Source: Myxococcales bacterium (GTDB lineage: Bacteria > Myxococcota_A > Polyangia > Fen-1088). Taken from it: DNA of 33,012 nucleotides. The DNA lies in NCBI GenBank assembly GCA_003142855.1, contig PLNW01000060.1, forward strand, positions 1-33,012. The letters run 5' to 3'. Below the pieces are notes generated by a model, which saw only the letters and a list, made by a program, of their open reading frames with translations, did not search any database and was not told the origin of the DNA. Shown in pieces: positions 24,603-33,012 of this stretch. The position numbers were made by a program, and so were the translations under genes. Numbering within the stretch: the first letter of the stretch is position 1; every line of letters starts with the position of its first letter.

Positions 24603-25586
24603 ATGACGGCTCGCCCACTTTTCGTTGTGTTCTTCGTTCTGGCCACGGTCTCGTGCCAGGGTAGTTCCGAGGTTGCTCGTCTGCCCAAGCCGACAGCGGT
24701 TCAACCAGCCGCGCCTGCACCCGCGACGCCCGCGCCCGCGGCCCCGACGCCCGCTCCCGCGCCAGCCCCTGCGGTCGCCGCTGATCCATCCGCTGGCGCG
24801 GCCGGAAGTGCCAGCCCCTTCTTGTCAGGCACGACCGAGGCCCACCGCAAGAGTACGCTCACGCCCAAGGTGTCCAGCGCGGTCACGCGCGTACACGTGC
24901 GCGAGGGTGACATGGCCAAGCAGGGCCAGCCTCTGGTGACTCTCGACACGCGCGACTTCGTCCTGCGCTCCCAGCAGGCCGAGGCCGCGCGCGACGGCGC
25001 CAAGGTCCAACTCGACGCTGCCAAGCTGGACTGGGATCGCCTCAAGTCGCTGCTGGCGGAAAAAGCTGTTCCCCAGAGCCAATTCGACATGATCGATGCC
25101 CGCTACAAGGGCGCCAAGGCCGGCCTGGCCGCAGCCGAGACCGCGGTGGCCATGGCGCAGAAGGCACTGCACGACTCGGTGATTCGCGCACCTTTTGACG
25201 GGCTCATCGTCAAGCGCTTTGTCAACGAGGGCGAGTACGCCTCGGTGATGCCGGCCACGCCTTTGGTCTCGATCGAGGAGATCGATCCGGTGGACCTGCG
25301 TATCCAGGTACCCTCCACTGATATGGCCCAGGTCACCGTGGGCTCGCCCGTGCACGTGCGCCTGCCGGCCACTGGCCAGGAAATGGACCTGCGCCTCACG
25401 CGCGTCGTTTCCTCGTCGGATCCGCACACCCGCACCTTCTCCGCCATCGTGGAGATCCCCAACTCCGACCATACCCTGCGCTCTGGCCTGTACGCGGAGG
25501 TCACTTTGCGCCCGCGCAGCGCCCCTGCCCTCACGACAACCGACACTGGCAAGATCAAGAAGCGCGTGCGCCTGCCAGGGAACTAG
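24603..25586 (+). CDS. RND efflux periplasmic adaptor (membrane fusion protein), lipoprotein
   Basis: A 327-residue HlyD/AcrA-type adaptor. The signal peptide ends FVLATVSC (Cys18), predicting a lipid anchor. A Pro/Ala-rich tether (about 28-60, AAPAPATPAP-like) follows, then split biotinyl-lipoyl halves (about 70-110 and 195-215, APFDGLIVKRFVNEGEY), an alpha-hairpin (about 115-190) and a beta-barrel region. The ATG at 24603 has GAGG upstream and gives a standard signal; an in-frame ATG at 24555, overlapping the tolC stop, would add 16 residues and is the alternative. It links the inner-membrane RND pump to TolC. The C-terminus is short compared with AcrA. Confidence 0.92.
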   Translation: MTARPLFVVFFVLATVSCQGSSEVARLPKPTAVQPAAPAPATPAPAAPTPAPAPAPAVAADPSAGAAGSASPFLSGTTEAHRKSTLTPKVSSAVTRVHVREGDMAKQGQPLVTLDTRDFVLRSQQAEAARDGAKVQLDAAKLDWDRLKSLLAEKAVPQSQFDMIDARYKGAKAGLAAAETAVAMAQKALHDSVIRAPFDGLIVKRFVNEGEYASVMPATPLVSIEEIDPVDLRIQVPSTDMAQVTVGSPVHVRLPATGQEMDLRLTRVVSSSDPHTRTFSAIVEIPNSDHTLRSGLYAEVTLRPRSAPALTTTDTGKIKKRVRLPGN

Positions 25587-25588
25587 CC

Positions 25589-28500
25589 ATGAAGCTCGCT
25601 GATGTCTCCATTCGCCGTCCGGTCTTCGCCACCGTGATGGTGGGCGTGCTGGCGGTGTTCGGTGTCTGGGCCTATCCCAAGATCCCACTGGACATGATGC
25701 CGGACGTTGAGTTCCCCATCGTCACCGTGACCGCGGTGTATCCAGGCGCCGATCCGGAAACCATTGAATCGCGGGTCATCGACAAGCTGGAGGAAGCGGT
25801 CAGCACCGTGAACGGCATCAAGACCCTGCGCTCCACCTCGATGGAAAGCGTGGGTCTGCTCTTCGTGCAATTCGAGCTGGAACGCAAAGCCGACCAGGCG
25901 GTGCAAGACGTGCGCGACAAGGTTTCCAGCGCGCTCAAGAATTTGCCCAAGGATCTGGAGCCACCCATTGTCGAGCGCCTGGACATCAACGCCGCGCCGG
26001 TGATGTCGCTGGCGCTGGCTGGTCCTTTGCCCAAGCGCGATCTCACATCGCTGGCCAAGGACAACCTCAAACAGCGCTTGCAGGCCATCAACGGCGTGGG
26101 TGGCGTGGACATCATCGGCGGCCAGGAACGGGAATTCCACGTGTGGATCGATCCGCGCCGCCTGGAATCGTACGGCCTGGCGGTGGGCGATGTGGTGCAG
26201 ACGTTGGCTGCGCAGAACGTGGAGATCCCGGGCGGCCGCCTGGACGTGGGCGCGAGCGAGCTGTCGGTCAAGACGCGTGGCCAGGTGTACTCGGCGCGCG
26301 AGTTGGAGGACATCATCATCACCGCGGCGGGTGGCGCGCCGGTGCGCATCGGGGACGTGGCCCGGGTGGAAGACGGCGCGGAAGAACGGCGTTCCTACTC
26401 CACCCTCAACGGCACTTCGTCCATCACCATGCTGGTGCGCAAGCAGTCCGGCTCGAACACGGTCGAGGTCGCCCACCGGGTGAAGGCCCTGGTGGAAAAG
26501 CTCCGGGACCAGCTCCCCAAGGGAGTGACCATCGCGATTCCCATCGACAACTCGACGTTCATCGAGAACATGATCCACGACGTCAGCTTCGACCTTGTCT
26601 ACGGCGCCCTGCTGGCCATCTTGATCATCATGTTCTTCCTGCACGACTGGCGCGCGACCCTGATCAGCGCCACCGCCTTGCCGGTCTCGGTCATTGCCAC
26701 CTTCGCCTTTATCAAGGCCATGGGCTTCACCCTCAACGTGATCACCATGCTGGGCTTGTCGCTTTCCATCGGCATCCTGATCGATGACGCCATCGTCGTG
26801 ATCGAGAACATTCACCGCCACCTGGAGATGGGCAAGTCCCCCATGAAGGCCGCGGGCGAGGCCACCGCCGAGATCGGCCTGGCGGTCATGGCCACCACCG
26901 CATCGATCTTGGCGGTGTTCGTGCCCGTGGCGACCATGAAGGGCATGATTGGCCGTATCTTCGTGCAGTTCGGCCTGACCGTGGCGTTTGCCGTGTCGGT
27001 GTCGCTGTTCGTGGCCTTCACGCTTACACCCATGCTGTCCTCGCGCTTTCTGCGCACACACACCGGCAAGGGCGCCCTCGGGAAGGCCATCGAGCGCTTC
27101 CTCAACGTGATCGACGCCGCCTACCGCCAAGTCCTGGCGGGCGCTCTCAGGCATCGCGGGCTGACCGTGCTGGTCGCGCTCCTGGCCTTCGTGGCCAGCA
27201 TTCTGCTGGCCTTCGTGGTGCCCAAGGAATTCATGGCCACCGAGGATCGCAGCATGTTCTCAGTCAAGATTGAACTGCCCAGCGGCTCCTCGCTGGCGGC
27301 CAATGAGACCTTCACCGAAGACATAGCCAGCAAGCTGCGCGCGGTGCCAGGGGTCAAGGAGACCCTGGTTACCATCGGCGGCACCTCGCAGTCCGAGATC
27401 AACCGCTCGGAGATCCAGGTCAACCTGGTCAAGCGCCACCAGCGCAAGTTCACCCAGGCCCAGGCGGTCGAGTACGTGCGCAAGCAGTTCCCCAGCTGGA
27501 CCGACCGCAAGGACGTCAACTACGCGGTCGAGCCGTACAACTTCGCCGGCGGCGGCAGCTCGGCCTTCCGCAGCGCCATGCTGCAGTTCAACGTGCGTGG
27601 CCGCAATTACGACGAGATCAGCAAGGCCACCGACGAATTGACCGCCTGGATGAAAACCCAGCCAGGCTACGTGGACGTGGATGTCTCGTACCGCGGTGGC
27701 AAACCCGAGGTGGCCATCAACATCGATCGCGATCGCGCCGCCGACCTGGGGGTGCCCATCGCGTCCATCGCCAGCACGGTACGCAGCATGATGGCCGGCG
27801 ACAAGGTCAGTGAGATCTCCAGTGATGGCCAGCGCTGGGACGTGCGCCTGAGGCTGGACGAAGCCTTCCGCCAGAAGGCGGATGACTTGCTCGCCTTCAA
27901 GATCCGCTCGACCACTGGTCAACTGGTCAACATGTCCAGCGTCGTGTCCATTACGCCCGGCACGGGGCCGGCCAAGATCGACCGGCAGAACCGACAGCGC
28001 CAGATCACTGTCTACGCCAACCTGGCGGGCGGCAAGACCTTGGGCACCGGCGTGACCGAGGTCGAGGCGGAAGCCAAGAAAGTGGTTCCCGCAACCATGA
28101 ACACCGACTGGGCCGGCATGGGCGACATCATGCGCGAGTCGTTTGGATACCTCTTCGAGGCACTCATGCTCGCCATCATCATCGTGTACCTGGTGCTGGC
28201 GGCGCAGTTCGAAAGCTTCCTGCACCCCTTCACCATCATGCTGTCGCTGCCGCTATCCATGGTGGGCGCACTGGGGGCCATCGCCCTGGCGCGGTCGACC
28301 ATCAGCATGATTACCCTCATCGGCATTATCTTGCTCATGGGCCTCGTGACCAAGAACGCCATCCTGCTGGTGGACTACACCAACACGCTTCGCCGCCACG
28401 GCAAGAATCGGCGCGAGGCGCTGCTGGCTGCGGGCCCGGTTCGGCTGCGACCCATCCTGATGACCACCGGGGCGATGATCTTCGGCATGATGCCAGTGGC

Positions 28501-28726
28501 CCTCGGGCTTTCCGAGGGCAGCGAGCTGCGCTCACCCATGGCCATCGCGGTCATCGGCGGCCTCATCACCTCGACCATGCTCACCCTGGTGGTGATACCG
28601 GTCGCCTACGACATCATCGACGCTCTCGCGGAACGCCTGCTCGGCCATGCCACGGTCATGCCCGAAGGCGAGGAGACGCCGCTCGAAGCCAAGGCCAAGG
28701 GCCACGCGGCGGCGACTGCTTCGTAA
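25589..28726 (+). CDS. RND family efflux pump, inner membrane component
   Basis: A 1045-residue, 12-helix AcrB/MexB-like proton-driven transporter. It opens with [18 protein letters not shown]. Helix 4 carries the proton-relay Asp pair in [15 protein letters not shown], and helix 10 carries the conserved Lys in [17 protein letters not shown]. The large periplasmic loops contain typical porter and docking segments ([34 protein letters not shown]). The full length and all key residues suggest a working pump for hydrophobic or amphiphilic drugs, solvents or metabolites; the substrate is not predictable. It starts 2 bases after the adaptor stop and is the last gene of the operon. Its stop faces the GDPD-like gene 13 bases away. 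Confidence 0.95.
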   Translation: MKLADVSIRRPVFATVMVGVLAVFGVWAYPKIPLDMMPDVEFPIVTVTAVYPGADPETIESRVIDKLEEAVSTVNGIKTLRSTSMESVGLLFVQFELERKADQAVQDVRDKVSSALKNLPKDLEPPIVERLDINAAPVMSLALAGPLPKRDLTSLAKDNLKQRLQAINGVGGVDIIGGQEREFHVWIDPRRLESYGLAVGDVVQTLAAQNVEIPGGRLDVGASELSVKTRGQVYSARELEDIIITAAGGAPVRIGDVARVEDGAEERRSYSTLNGTSSITMLVRKQSGSNTVEVAHRVKALVEKLRDQLPKGVTIAIPIDNSTFIENMIHDVSFDLVYGALLAILIIMFFLHDWRATLISATALPVSVIATFAFIKAMGFTLNVITMLGLSLSIGILIDDAIVVIENIHRHLEMGKSPMKAAGEATAEIGLAVMATTASILAVFVPVATMKGMIGRIFVQFGLTVAFAVSVSLFVAFTLTPMLSSRFLRTHTGKGALGKAIERFLNVIDAAYRQVLAGALRHRGLTVLVALLAFVASILLAFVVPKEFMATEDRSMFSVKIELPSGSSLAANETFTEDIASKLRAVPGVKETLVTIGGTSQSEINRSEIQVNLVKRHQRKFTQAQAVEYVRKQFPSWTDRKDVNYAVEPYNFAGGGSSAFRSAMLQFNVRGRNYDEISKATDELTAWMKTQPGYVDVDVSYRGGKPEVAINIDRDRAADLGVPIASIASTVRSMMAGDKVSEISSDGQRWDVRLRLDEAFRQKADDLLAFKIRSTTGQLVNMSSVVSITPGTGPAKIDRQNRQRQITVYANLAGGKTLGTGVTEVEAEAKKVVPATMNTDWAGMGDIMRESFGYLFEALMLAIIIVYLVLAAQFESFLHPFTIMLSLPLSMVGALGAIALARSTISMITLIGIILLMGLVTKNAILLVDYTNTLRRHGKNRREALLAAGPVRLRPILMTTGAMIFGMMPVALGLSEGSELRSPMAIAVIGGLITSTMLTLVVIPVAYDIIDALAERLLGHATVMPEGEETPLEAKAKGHAAATAS

Positions 28727-28739
28727 GCGGGCGGTCGGT

Positions 28740-29636
28740 TCAGCGCTCTTCCCAGAGACGCATGAACAAAGCCTCGTAGCTCACCACCGCGCGGGGCTGG
28801 AATTTTCGAATGGCACCCAGGGCCTCGTCGTTGGCCGAAAACATCCAGAGGGTCAGGTCCAGTCCCATTGAAAGAAAAGCCTGATAATGGCCATCGGAAA
28901 TCCAATCAGCGTGAAAGACAACATCGGTAACCGGGGGAAAATCCGACAGGTATTGCAGAGCGAACCCGCTGGGCGTGGCATCGAGAAAATCAGCAGCGGT
29001 ACGGTAACTGCGGCTCGGGCTGTTGGACTTGGCCAGCCAGCGGGGCCGCTGGCGAAGCGTCCAGAGCAATTGCGGCTCGCCGGAATCCATGATGAATTCG
29101 ATGCGATGGTCGCTTTCCGTGGCCGCGCTCTCCAGAGTGTCGACCACATCCAAGGCGCATTCCACATGGGCGATGGCCTGTTCGGGCGTGTGTTTCGTGC
29201 CGTAGGACCCGACATAAGGCTTCAATTCCATTTGCAAATAGAACCACTGGCCGTTCCATGAAACCACACTGTATTGCCGCAAATTGTCCGCCAGGATGCG
29301 TGCTGCTTCGTCAGCCCCGGCTTGCGGCGTCGACATGAGTTCATGGGCCAATTCGCAACGACCGGCGCCATTGTTGGCTTGGCCGTTCCAAAATAGGTCC
29401 ATTTCCACACCGTCGATCACGGGACGATCTCGGTAGCGCAGGGCCAATGAGGCTTGCAACGCTTCCAGGGTGTCGTCGTGGCTGGGATCGGTTGGTTGGG
29501 CACAATTGGCATTGTGACAGAAGACCAGCGGTCGCGGGTTGGAACAGCCCGCTGTCCACGCGCCTGCAAGCAAACCCGCGCCCACCAGGTGCGCGAGCCG
29601 GCCGCGGCGGGTGAGTCTAGAATCGCTTCGAGGCAT
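28740..29636 (-). CDS. Glycerophosphodiester-phosphodiesterase-like lipoprotein
   Basis: A 298-residue predicted lipoprotein with a signal ending AWTAGC (Cys31). The rest resembles a GDPD TIM barrel: His41 in an N-terminal CHNAN stretch, DDTLEALQASL in place of the usual PENT-LxAF, metal-site-like GVEMD (Glu78, Asp80), and a C-terminal GLDLTLWMFSANDEAL and FQPRAVVSYEALFMRLW like the family's last strands. The HRG/PENT motif is altered, so activity on glycerophosphodiesters is uncertain. The ATG at 29636 has GAGG about 7 bases upstream and overlaps the end of the previous gene by 20 bases; the longer frame to 29957 lies over that gene and is rejected. Confidence 0.75.
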   Translation of the reverse strand: MPRSDSRLTRRGRLAHLVGAGLLAGAWTAGCSNPRPLVFCHNANCAQPTDPSHDDTLEALQASLALRYRDRPVIDGVEMDLFWNGQANNGAGRCELAHELMSTPQAGADEAARILADNLRQYSVVSWNGQWFYLQMELKPYVGSYGTKHTPEQAIAHVECALDVVDTLESAATESDHRIEFIMDSGEPQLLWTLRQRPRWLAKSNSPSRSYRTAADFLDATPSGFALQYLSDFPPVTDVVFHADWISDGHYQAFLSMGLDLTLWMFSANDEALGAIRKFQPRAVVSYEALFMRLWEER

Positions 29637-30243
29637 ATTCGAACCTCGCGAACATCCCAAAGTTGAAGAAATCGAGGGCGTCACGCTGGAAATCCAGCGT
29701 CTTGGTCGGCAAGCCGCCTCCGTGTTTGACCCAAAGTATATCCAGCTCGACGCCGAAATGCGCTCGGATGTGCCCATGGGCCAGCGGCTCGGGCGAGACC
29801 ACCAGGCCAAGAATCGATTTCTCCTGCCACTGCGTGCCACCCGCCACCATGATCGCGGTGGCGCGCCAGCCCGCCAAGTACGCCCACCCTGGCGCGAATT
29901 CCATGGTGGCCAGCAGATCCAGATCGTGCTGGCCGTCGAGAAACACCATGGGATCAACCACGACTATGAAATCGAACCGCCTGATGCGCACCCCGCCGTC
30001 CAGCCGCCAGGGGTGGGTGCCAAAATCGGTGCGCAGGTTCGAACCCACGTGCCAATCGCGGTTGGCTTGCGTGGCGGCCGGGGCCGCTGCTGCTGGAATC
30101 TCCTGGCTGGGGTCCGTCTGCGCGGCGACGGAACGGGCGAAGCCAAGCACTGCCATCAGCGACAAGGCGAGAAAGATCCGGCGGCGCTGAAAGAATGGGG
30201 CGCCTCTTGTCGGGCCGGGCCCTAAGCGGTCGGTCGGAAGCAC
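29617..30243 (-). CDS. Small exported protein, possibly outer-membrane beta-barrel
   Basis: A 208-residue protein not matched to a named family. A signal peptide is visible (RRRIFLALSLMAVLG up to about residue 41, ending VAAQ). The mature part shows alternating short amphipathic strands with aromatic girdle-like residues (RFDFIVVVDPMVFL, WAYLAGWRATAIMVAG, IRAHFGVELDILWV) and ends FARFEYASKRF with a terminal Phe, a common outer-membrane barrel signature. This supports, but does not prove, a small barrel. The only start in frame is GTG at 30243 and it has no strong ribosome site. It overlaps the GDPD-like gene and follows the IPT/TIG lipoprotein gene by 55 bases. Confidence 0.72.
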   Translation of the reverse strand: MLPTDRLGPGPTRGAPFFQRRRIFLALSLMAVLGFARSVAAQTDPSQEIPAAAAPAATQANRDWHVGSNLRTDFGTHPWRLDGGVRIRRFDFIVVVDPMVFLDGQHDLDLLATMEFAPGWAYLAGWRATAIMVAGGTQWQEKSILGLVVSPEPLAHGHIRAHFGVELDILWVKHGGGLPTKTLDFQRDALDFFNFGMFARFEYASKRF

Positions 30244-30298
30244 GAGGCGCAGTCTACTAGAGAATGCCGGTGGTGAGCCTGTCGCGCTCGATCAGCTG

Positions 30299-30697
30299 CT
30301 ACCTTCTCGCAGGAGCCTTCGGCTTGTTGAAGAAAGCCTTGCGCAGGTCCTCGGTCTCCTTCGGGTCGACGTAGCGGAAGCCCCCCGGTATCTTGAAGCG
30401 CTGCCCATCGTCGAAGTCCAGGATCACGTCCACCGGCCCCTTGTCCCCGCTCGGGGTGATGAAGTTGATCTTGTCTTTCGACGAGATGACGACCTGCTCG
30501 GCCACGTGACTGCCTAGTGCGACGCGGACCCCGGTCCTACCTGGCTGCAAGCCCGCTCCGAGGATGTTCACCGAATCACCGCCCGCTGTGATGCCTTCAG
30601 CCGGCTCCACCCGGTCAATGCGGAGCTTGTCCTCATCGCAGGCGGCCAGAAATGTCAGGATTGCAACAGCCGAACACAGCCCCAATGCGCGTTTCAT
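30299..30697 (-). CDS. IPT/TIG domain lipoprotein
   Basis: A 132-residue predicted lipoprotein. The ATG at 30697 has a strong AAGGAGG ribosome site and a signal ending TFLAAC (Cys20). The mature part contains one IPT/TIG immunoglobulin-like domain: IDRVEPAEGITAGGDSVNILG, followed by VRVALGSHVAEQVV, ITPSGDKGPVDVIL and FKIPGGFRYVD. The C-terminal 20 residues are basic (AFFNKPKAPARR). Such domains serve as binding or spacer modules in surface proteins. It may be the first gene of a short operon with the barrel-like and GDPD-like genes. Confidence 0.88.
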   Translation of the reverse strand: MKRALGLCSAVAILTFLAACDEDKLRIDRVEPAEGITAGGDSVNILGAGLQPGRTGVRVALGSHVAEQVVISSKDKINFITPSGDKGPVDVILDFDDGQRFKIPGGFRYVDPKETEDLRKAFFNKPKAPARR

Positions 30698-31183
30698 GTG
30701 TGCTCCTCCTTGGTTGGATGGCCCCCTAGCCCGCTCCAATCAGCGCACGCCGCTCAAGATGCCTCAGCGTGACGCCGTCATGATGCATATGCTCAAAACC
30801 AAAAGGGGGCAAGTGGAATTCTCGGGTTTGTCCCGCATGGCCGGTCGGACAGGCGCCTGCCATCCAGCGTCGCCACCCTGGGCACCATGGCAGTTCGCTC
30901 GCTTGCGCGGAATCAGCGCCGGTTCGTGCCTGCGAAGGACCCTGTTGAAGTGCTTGGAAGCACAATGTTTTTGGGGATCGGACGTCTCCGAGATTGACCC
31001 TTCCCCTGTTCTCAACTCTCCATCTATGGCGACGCTGCGTGTCTGCAAGTCCTGTCAGGGTGGCGCCAGGCCGGCCTCTGCCAATAGCCTGAAAAGCCGC
31101 TTCCCTCCAGAATCAATGAAGTTCGCGACGGATGAACAGGATAGCCAGCACGGGAGCACTCGACGCTGACCTGACCTCCTCGG
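30698..31183. other. Intergenic stretch without a convincing gene
   Basis: About 490 bases lie between the IPT/TIG lipoprotein and the Gly-rich lipoprotein. Open frames exist on both strands (a 94-residue minus-strand frame and a plus-strand frame ending at 31169), but none shows a family pattern, signal peptide or convincing ribosome site. Two short palindromes are seen: GCATATGC (30785-30792) and CAGGCGCCTG (30850-30859). It probably holds the promoter of the IPT/TIG gene and the 3' region of the Gly-rich gene. Confidence 0.5.
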
Positions 31184-32671
31184 CTACTGGGCCGAGAGGC
31201 AGTCACTCGAGCAGCCGTCGCCGTTCACGTTGTTGCCGTCGTCGCACACCTCGCCCCCGTCGAGTATGCCGTCGCCACAGCGGGGAATCGTGCAGTTAGT
31301 CCGGCACAAACTGCGAGACGCGTACGCCTTGATGTCGATGGGGACGGTCAGATCCAAGTTGACGACCGAGGTTGATCCCTGAACCCACGTCCATGTTGTG
31401 ATTCCGCTCAAGAACGCCGGTGAAATCAGCACCTCCCATGAGCCTGGAATAGGAAAGCCGGTCAGCACGCCGCCGTCGGCGTTTCCGTTGAAGCTCCATC
31501 GGCCTGCGGCCGTGGTGGCGGAGCTCATGGCCAATTCGCCTGCGTCGTCCGATACGGCGACCGCGCATCCAGCCGGCAGCCCGCTGAACAGCATCTGGAC
31601 TTTCGATGCCGGCTGCTGTTGCGACGTCGTGCTGGCGTCGATGCCGTGCTCGACGATCAGGCTGAGCGCAGTGGCCGTGCGGTCCAGGTAGAGCAGGATG
31701 AGACTCGTGTCCAGTTTCTCAAGACCCGTGTGGCCGCTTGCCGAGACATAGTCGTAGAAGTTTGCGCTGGACGCCACCTGCACGTAGGGCGTAGCGGCGA
31801 ACACCAGATTGTTTTGCGTGACGACAAAGGCGGGTCGATCGGCGTTGGCCGCGCCAAGGTCGCATTGCTCGCCGGGCTCCACGACGTCATTGCCACAGAC
31901 TGCCTGGGCGCCGTTGCTTCCGCCCCCCGCACCGCTGCCACCGGGTCCGCCAACGCCGCCCAGGCCGGCTCCGCCGGCTCCCCCTGAGCCACTGCTGCCG
32001 CCGACTCCGCCACCTCCGCGTGAGGTAGTGCCGCCGCTTCCATTGAGGCTGCTGCCGCCACGACTACCGCCGCCTGATGTTGTGCCACTGCCACCCGGTC
32101 CTCCGGTGCCGCCCGAACCATGCTGGCCTGTGGTGCCAGCTACAAAGCTGCCGCCAATCACGCCGCCGTCGGCAAGGCCACTCCGGCCACCCGAGGCACC
32201 GCCACCGATTCCGCCGTTTCCGCTTCCTCCAGAAGCGCCGCCAAGATTCGAGCCCCTGCCTCCAATGGCGCCGCCGCCTACCGTGGTACCGCCCAAGCCA
32301 CGACCGCCTGTTTCGACGAGTCCAGCGCTACTGTTCTGGCCGCCGCTCGCGCCCGAGCCACCGCCCACTCCTAGCCCAGCATCGCCCCCTGCCGCGCCGA
32401 CGCCTCCGAGGCTGCCGCCAGCGATCGCCACTCCGCCCGCGCCACCCCCGCCGGATTCGCCTTCCCCTCCTACTCCGCCTCCGGATGTGCCGCCGAAGTT
32501 CTGCGTACTCCCGGTCATTCCACCGAGCTCACTGCTGGCGTCCGGTTGACCCGATGCCGACGCGGACTTTTCATTCATGGGCGTACGGGAGCAGGCAAGC
32601 CCGCTGAGTGAACCCACCACACCGATGGCCAACCATCGATATCGTTCTCCGCGAGTCGTGCGAGTCGCCAT
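31184..32671 (-). CDS. Large Gly-rich lipoprotein with C-terminal DUF4215-type Cys-rich repeat
   Basis: A 495-residue predicted surface lipoprotein. The signal ends SLSGLAC (Cys27). A Gly/Ser/Thr-rich low-complexity region fills about residues 50-253 (GGSGGTSGG-like). It is followed by [15 protein letters not shown] (259-273), a non-repetitive beta-rich domain (about 280-455), then [16 protein letters not shown] and GDGCSSDC (465-491). The last is a complete DUF4215/myxobacterial Cys-rich repeat. The earlier segment resembles the first half of the same repeat, so the beta-rich domain appears to interrupt it. Function unknown. The ATG at 32671 has AGGA about 11 bases upstream. A proline-rich frame on the opposite strand is only its complement. 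Confidence 0.85.
   Translation of the reverse strand: MATRTTRGERYRWLAIGVVGSLSGLACSRTPMNEKSASASGQPDASSELGGMTGSTQNFGGTSGGGVGGEGESGGGGAGGVAIAGGSLGGVGAAGGDAGLGVGGGSGASGGQNSSAGLVETGGRGLGGTTVGGGAIGGRGSNLGGASGGSGNGGIGGGASGGRSGLADGGVIGGSFVAGTTGQHGSGGTGGPGGSGTTSGGGSRGGSSLNGSGGTTSRGGGGVGGSSGSGGAGGAGLGGVGGPGGSGAGGGSNGAQAVCGNDVVEPGEQCDLGAANADRPAFVVTQNNLVFAATPYVQVASSANFYDYVSASGHTGLEKLDTSLILLYLDRTATALSLIVEHGIDASTTSQQQPASKVQMLFSGLPAGCAVAVSDDAGELAMSSATTAAGRWSFNGNADGGVLTGFPIPGSWEVLISPAFLSGITTWTWVQGSTSVVNLDLTVPIDIKAYASRSLCRTNCTIPRCGDGILDGGEVCDDGNNVNGDGCSSDCLSAQ
31900..32530 (-). repeat. Low-complexity GC-rich repeat encoding Gly-rich region
   Basis: Imperfect GGN/GCN-type codon repeats encode the Gly-rich linker. 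The stretch is prone to slippage and assembly error, so the exact linker length should be treated with care. Confidence 0.7.
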
Positions 32672-33012
32672 TCGCGTTTACGTCCTGAATGGGGACATCG
32701 CTGGGCTTCTCTTGACTGGCCCAACTCCCCACCAGAACAGTGTGGGGTCTTCCTTCTTCACATGCAACCTTCGCAAAATTGCCGGATGCGTTCGCCCACA
32801 CTTGCCGCGCAGCCCCATGGAGCTGCTGGGCCTTTGGCCTGAAGGCCCGTGAATTGAGGCGATGCTTTTCGGCCGGCAGCTAGAGAATAGACGGTGGCGA
32901 AGGAGCGTCGAAGACTTGGTCGCAACATTCAGCGACGCGACCGCATCCAAGTTGCCCAAGCACCTACGCAGGAACGAAGATAGTCCCCCGCCTAACACTA
33001 CTGATTCAAAAA
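32672..33012. other. Terminal region without a convincing gene
   Basis: About 340 bases upstream of the Gly-rich lipoprotein gene. It contains a perfect hairpin GGGCCTT (32828-32834) / AAGGCCC (32842-32848) with a 7-base loop and no T tract, and the right terminal repeat. A 106-residue minus-strand frame (32678-32998) has no family pattern and is not called. The lipoprotein gene's promoter should lie here but cannot be pinpointed. Confidence 0.5.
32996..33012 (-). repeat. Right copy of 17-base inverted terminal repeat
   Basis: CACTACTGATTCAAAAA, the exact reverse complement of bases 1-17. Joining the ends would make a perfect 34-base palindrome. Its flank differs from the left copy after the shared TA, so similarity stops within about 20 bases. 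Confidence 0.85.

Noticed and set aside
25583..27154. 523-residue minus-strand open frame opposite the RND pump gene
   Set aside because: His/Gly/Asp-rich shadow of the RND gene; no domain, signal or ribosome site.
31809..32549. Proline-rich 246-residue plus-strand open frame
   Set aside because: It is the complement of the Gly-rich linker (GGN codons read as CCN), a standard artefact.
11166..32888. CTAGAGAAT seen three times (11166, 30257, 32880)
   Set aside because: Only 9 bases, one copy lies within a coding sequence and spacing and context differ; chance is the simplest explanation.
32678..32998. 106-residue minus-strand frame at the right end
   Set aside because: Basic, low-information sequence without family features; most likely non-coding upstream region of the Gly-rich lipoprotein gene.

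Overview
The window is GC-rich (roughly 60-65% by eye), gene-dense and strongly lipoprotein-rich. Several secreted proteins carry a lipobox, then a long Gly-rich or Ala/Pro-rich linker, then a folded domain, and one ends in a Cys-rich DUF4215-like repeat. That style, together with a Qrc/ACIII-like respiratory operon, an FGE-fold lipoprotein and a CsgG/LPP20 lipoprotein cluster, points to a Gram-negative of the Myxococcota/Polyangia type or a related deltaproteobacterial lineage. This is inferred from gene style only. The gene content looks chromosomal: no phage structural genes, transposase, replication genes or CRISPR array were seen.

Region 1 (1-6163, + strand) is a type I restriction-modification locus: the 3' end of hsdM, then hsdS, a DUF3800 protein, hsdR, and a YgjP-like M48 metallopeptidase. 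The first three overlap by 4-8 bases and so do the last two. The two blocks are separated by about 130 bases holding a strong hairpin, giving a modification module and a restriction module, each with one accessory gene.

Region 2 (6267-16196) holds envelope and surface genes. A seven-repeat FG-GAP/VCBS lipoprotein (+) faces a minus-strand run: LPP20 lipoprotein, CsgG-like/TPR lipoprotein, exported LPP20-like protein and a GH5 cellulase-like lipoprotein, with 28-40 base gaps. Upstream on the same strand are an FGE-fold lipoprotein and an MsbA-type ABC exporter. Divergent from these is a seven-repeat Asp-box propeller lipoprotein.

Region 3 (16385-17219) has a tRNA-Gly(CCC), a GNAT acetyltransferase and a HicB-like antitoxin with no visible HicA.

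Region 4 (17370-28726) contains two divergent operons meeting at about 22.4 kb. The minus-strand operon encodes a pentaheme cytochrome c, a molybdopterin-oxidoreductase-family protein, a four-cluster ferredoxin and an NrfD-like membrane protein. This is the layout of Qrc and alternative complex III quinone/cytochrome oxidoreductases. The plus-strand operon is a complete tripartite RND efflux pump (TetR regulator, TolC, adaptor, RND pump) with overlapping or nearly touching genes.

Region 5 (28740-32671, - strand) holds a GDPD-like lipoprotein, a small exported barrel-like protein, an IPT/TIG lipoprotein and a large Gly-rich DUF4215-type lipoprotein.

The two ends of the window are exact inverted copies of a 17-base sequence (1-17 and 32996-33012). 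On the left this sequence puts a stop codon into the hsdM frame just before recognisable HsdM sequence begins. It is either a biological terminal inverted repeat or a non-genomic tag or assembly artefact, and should be resolved before the ends are trusted.
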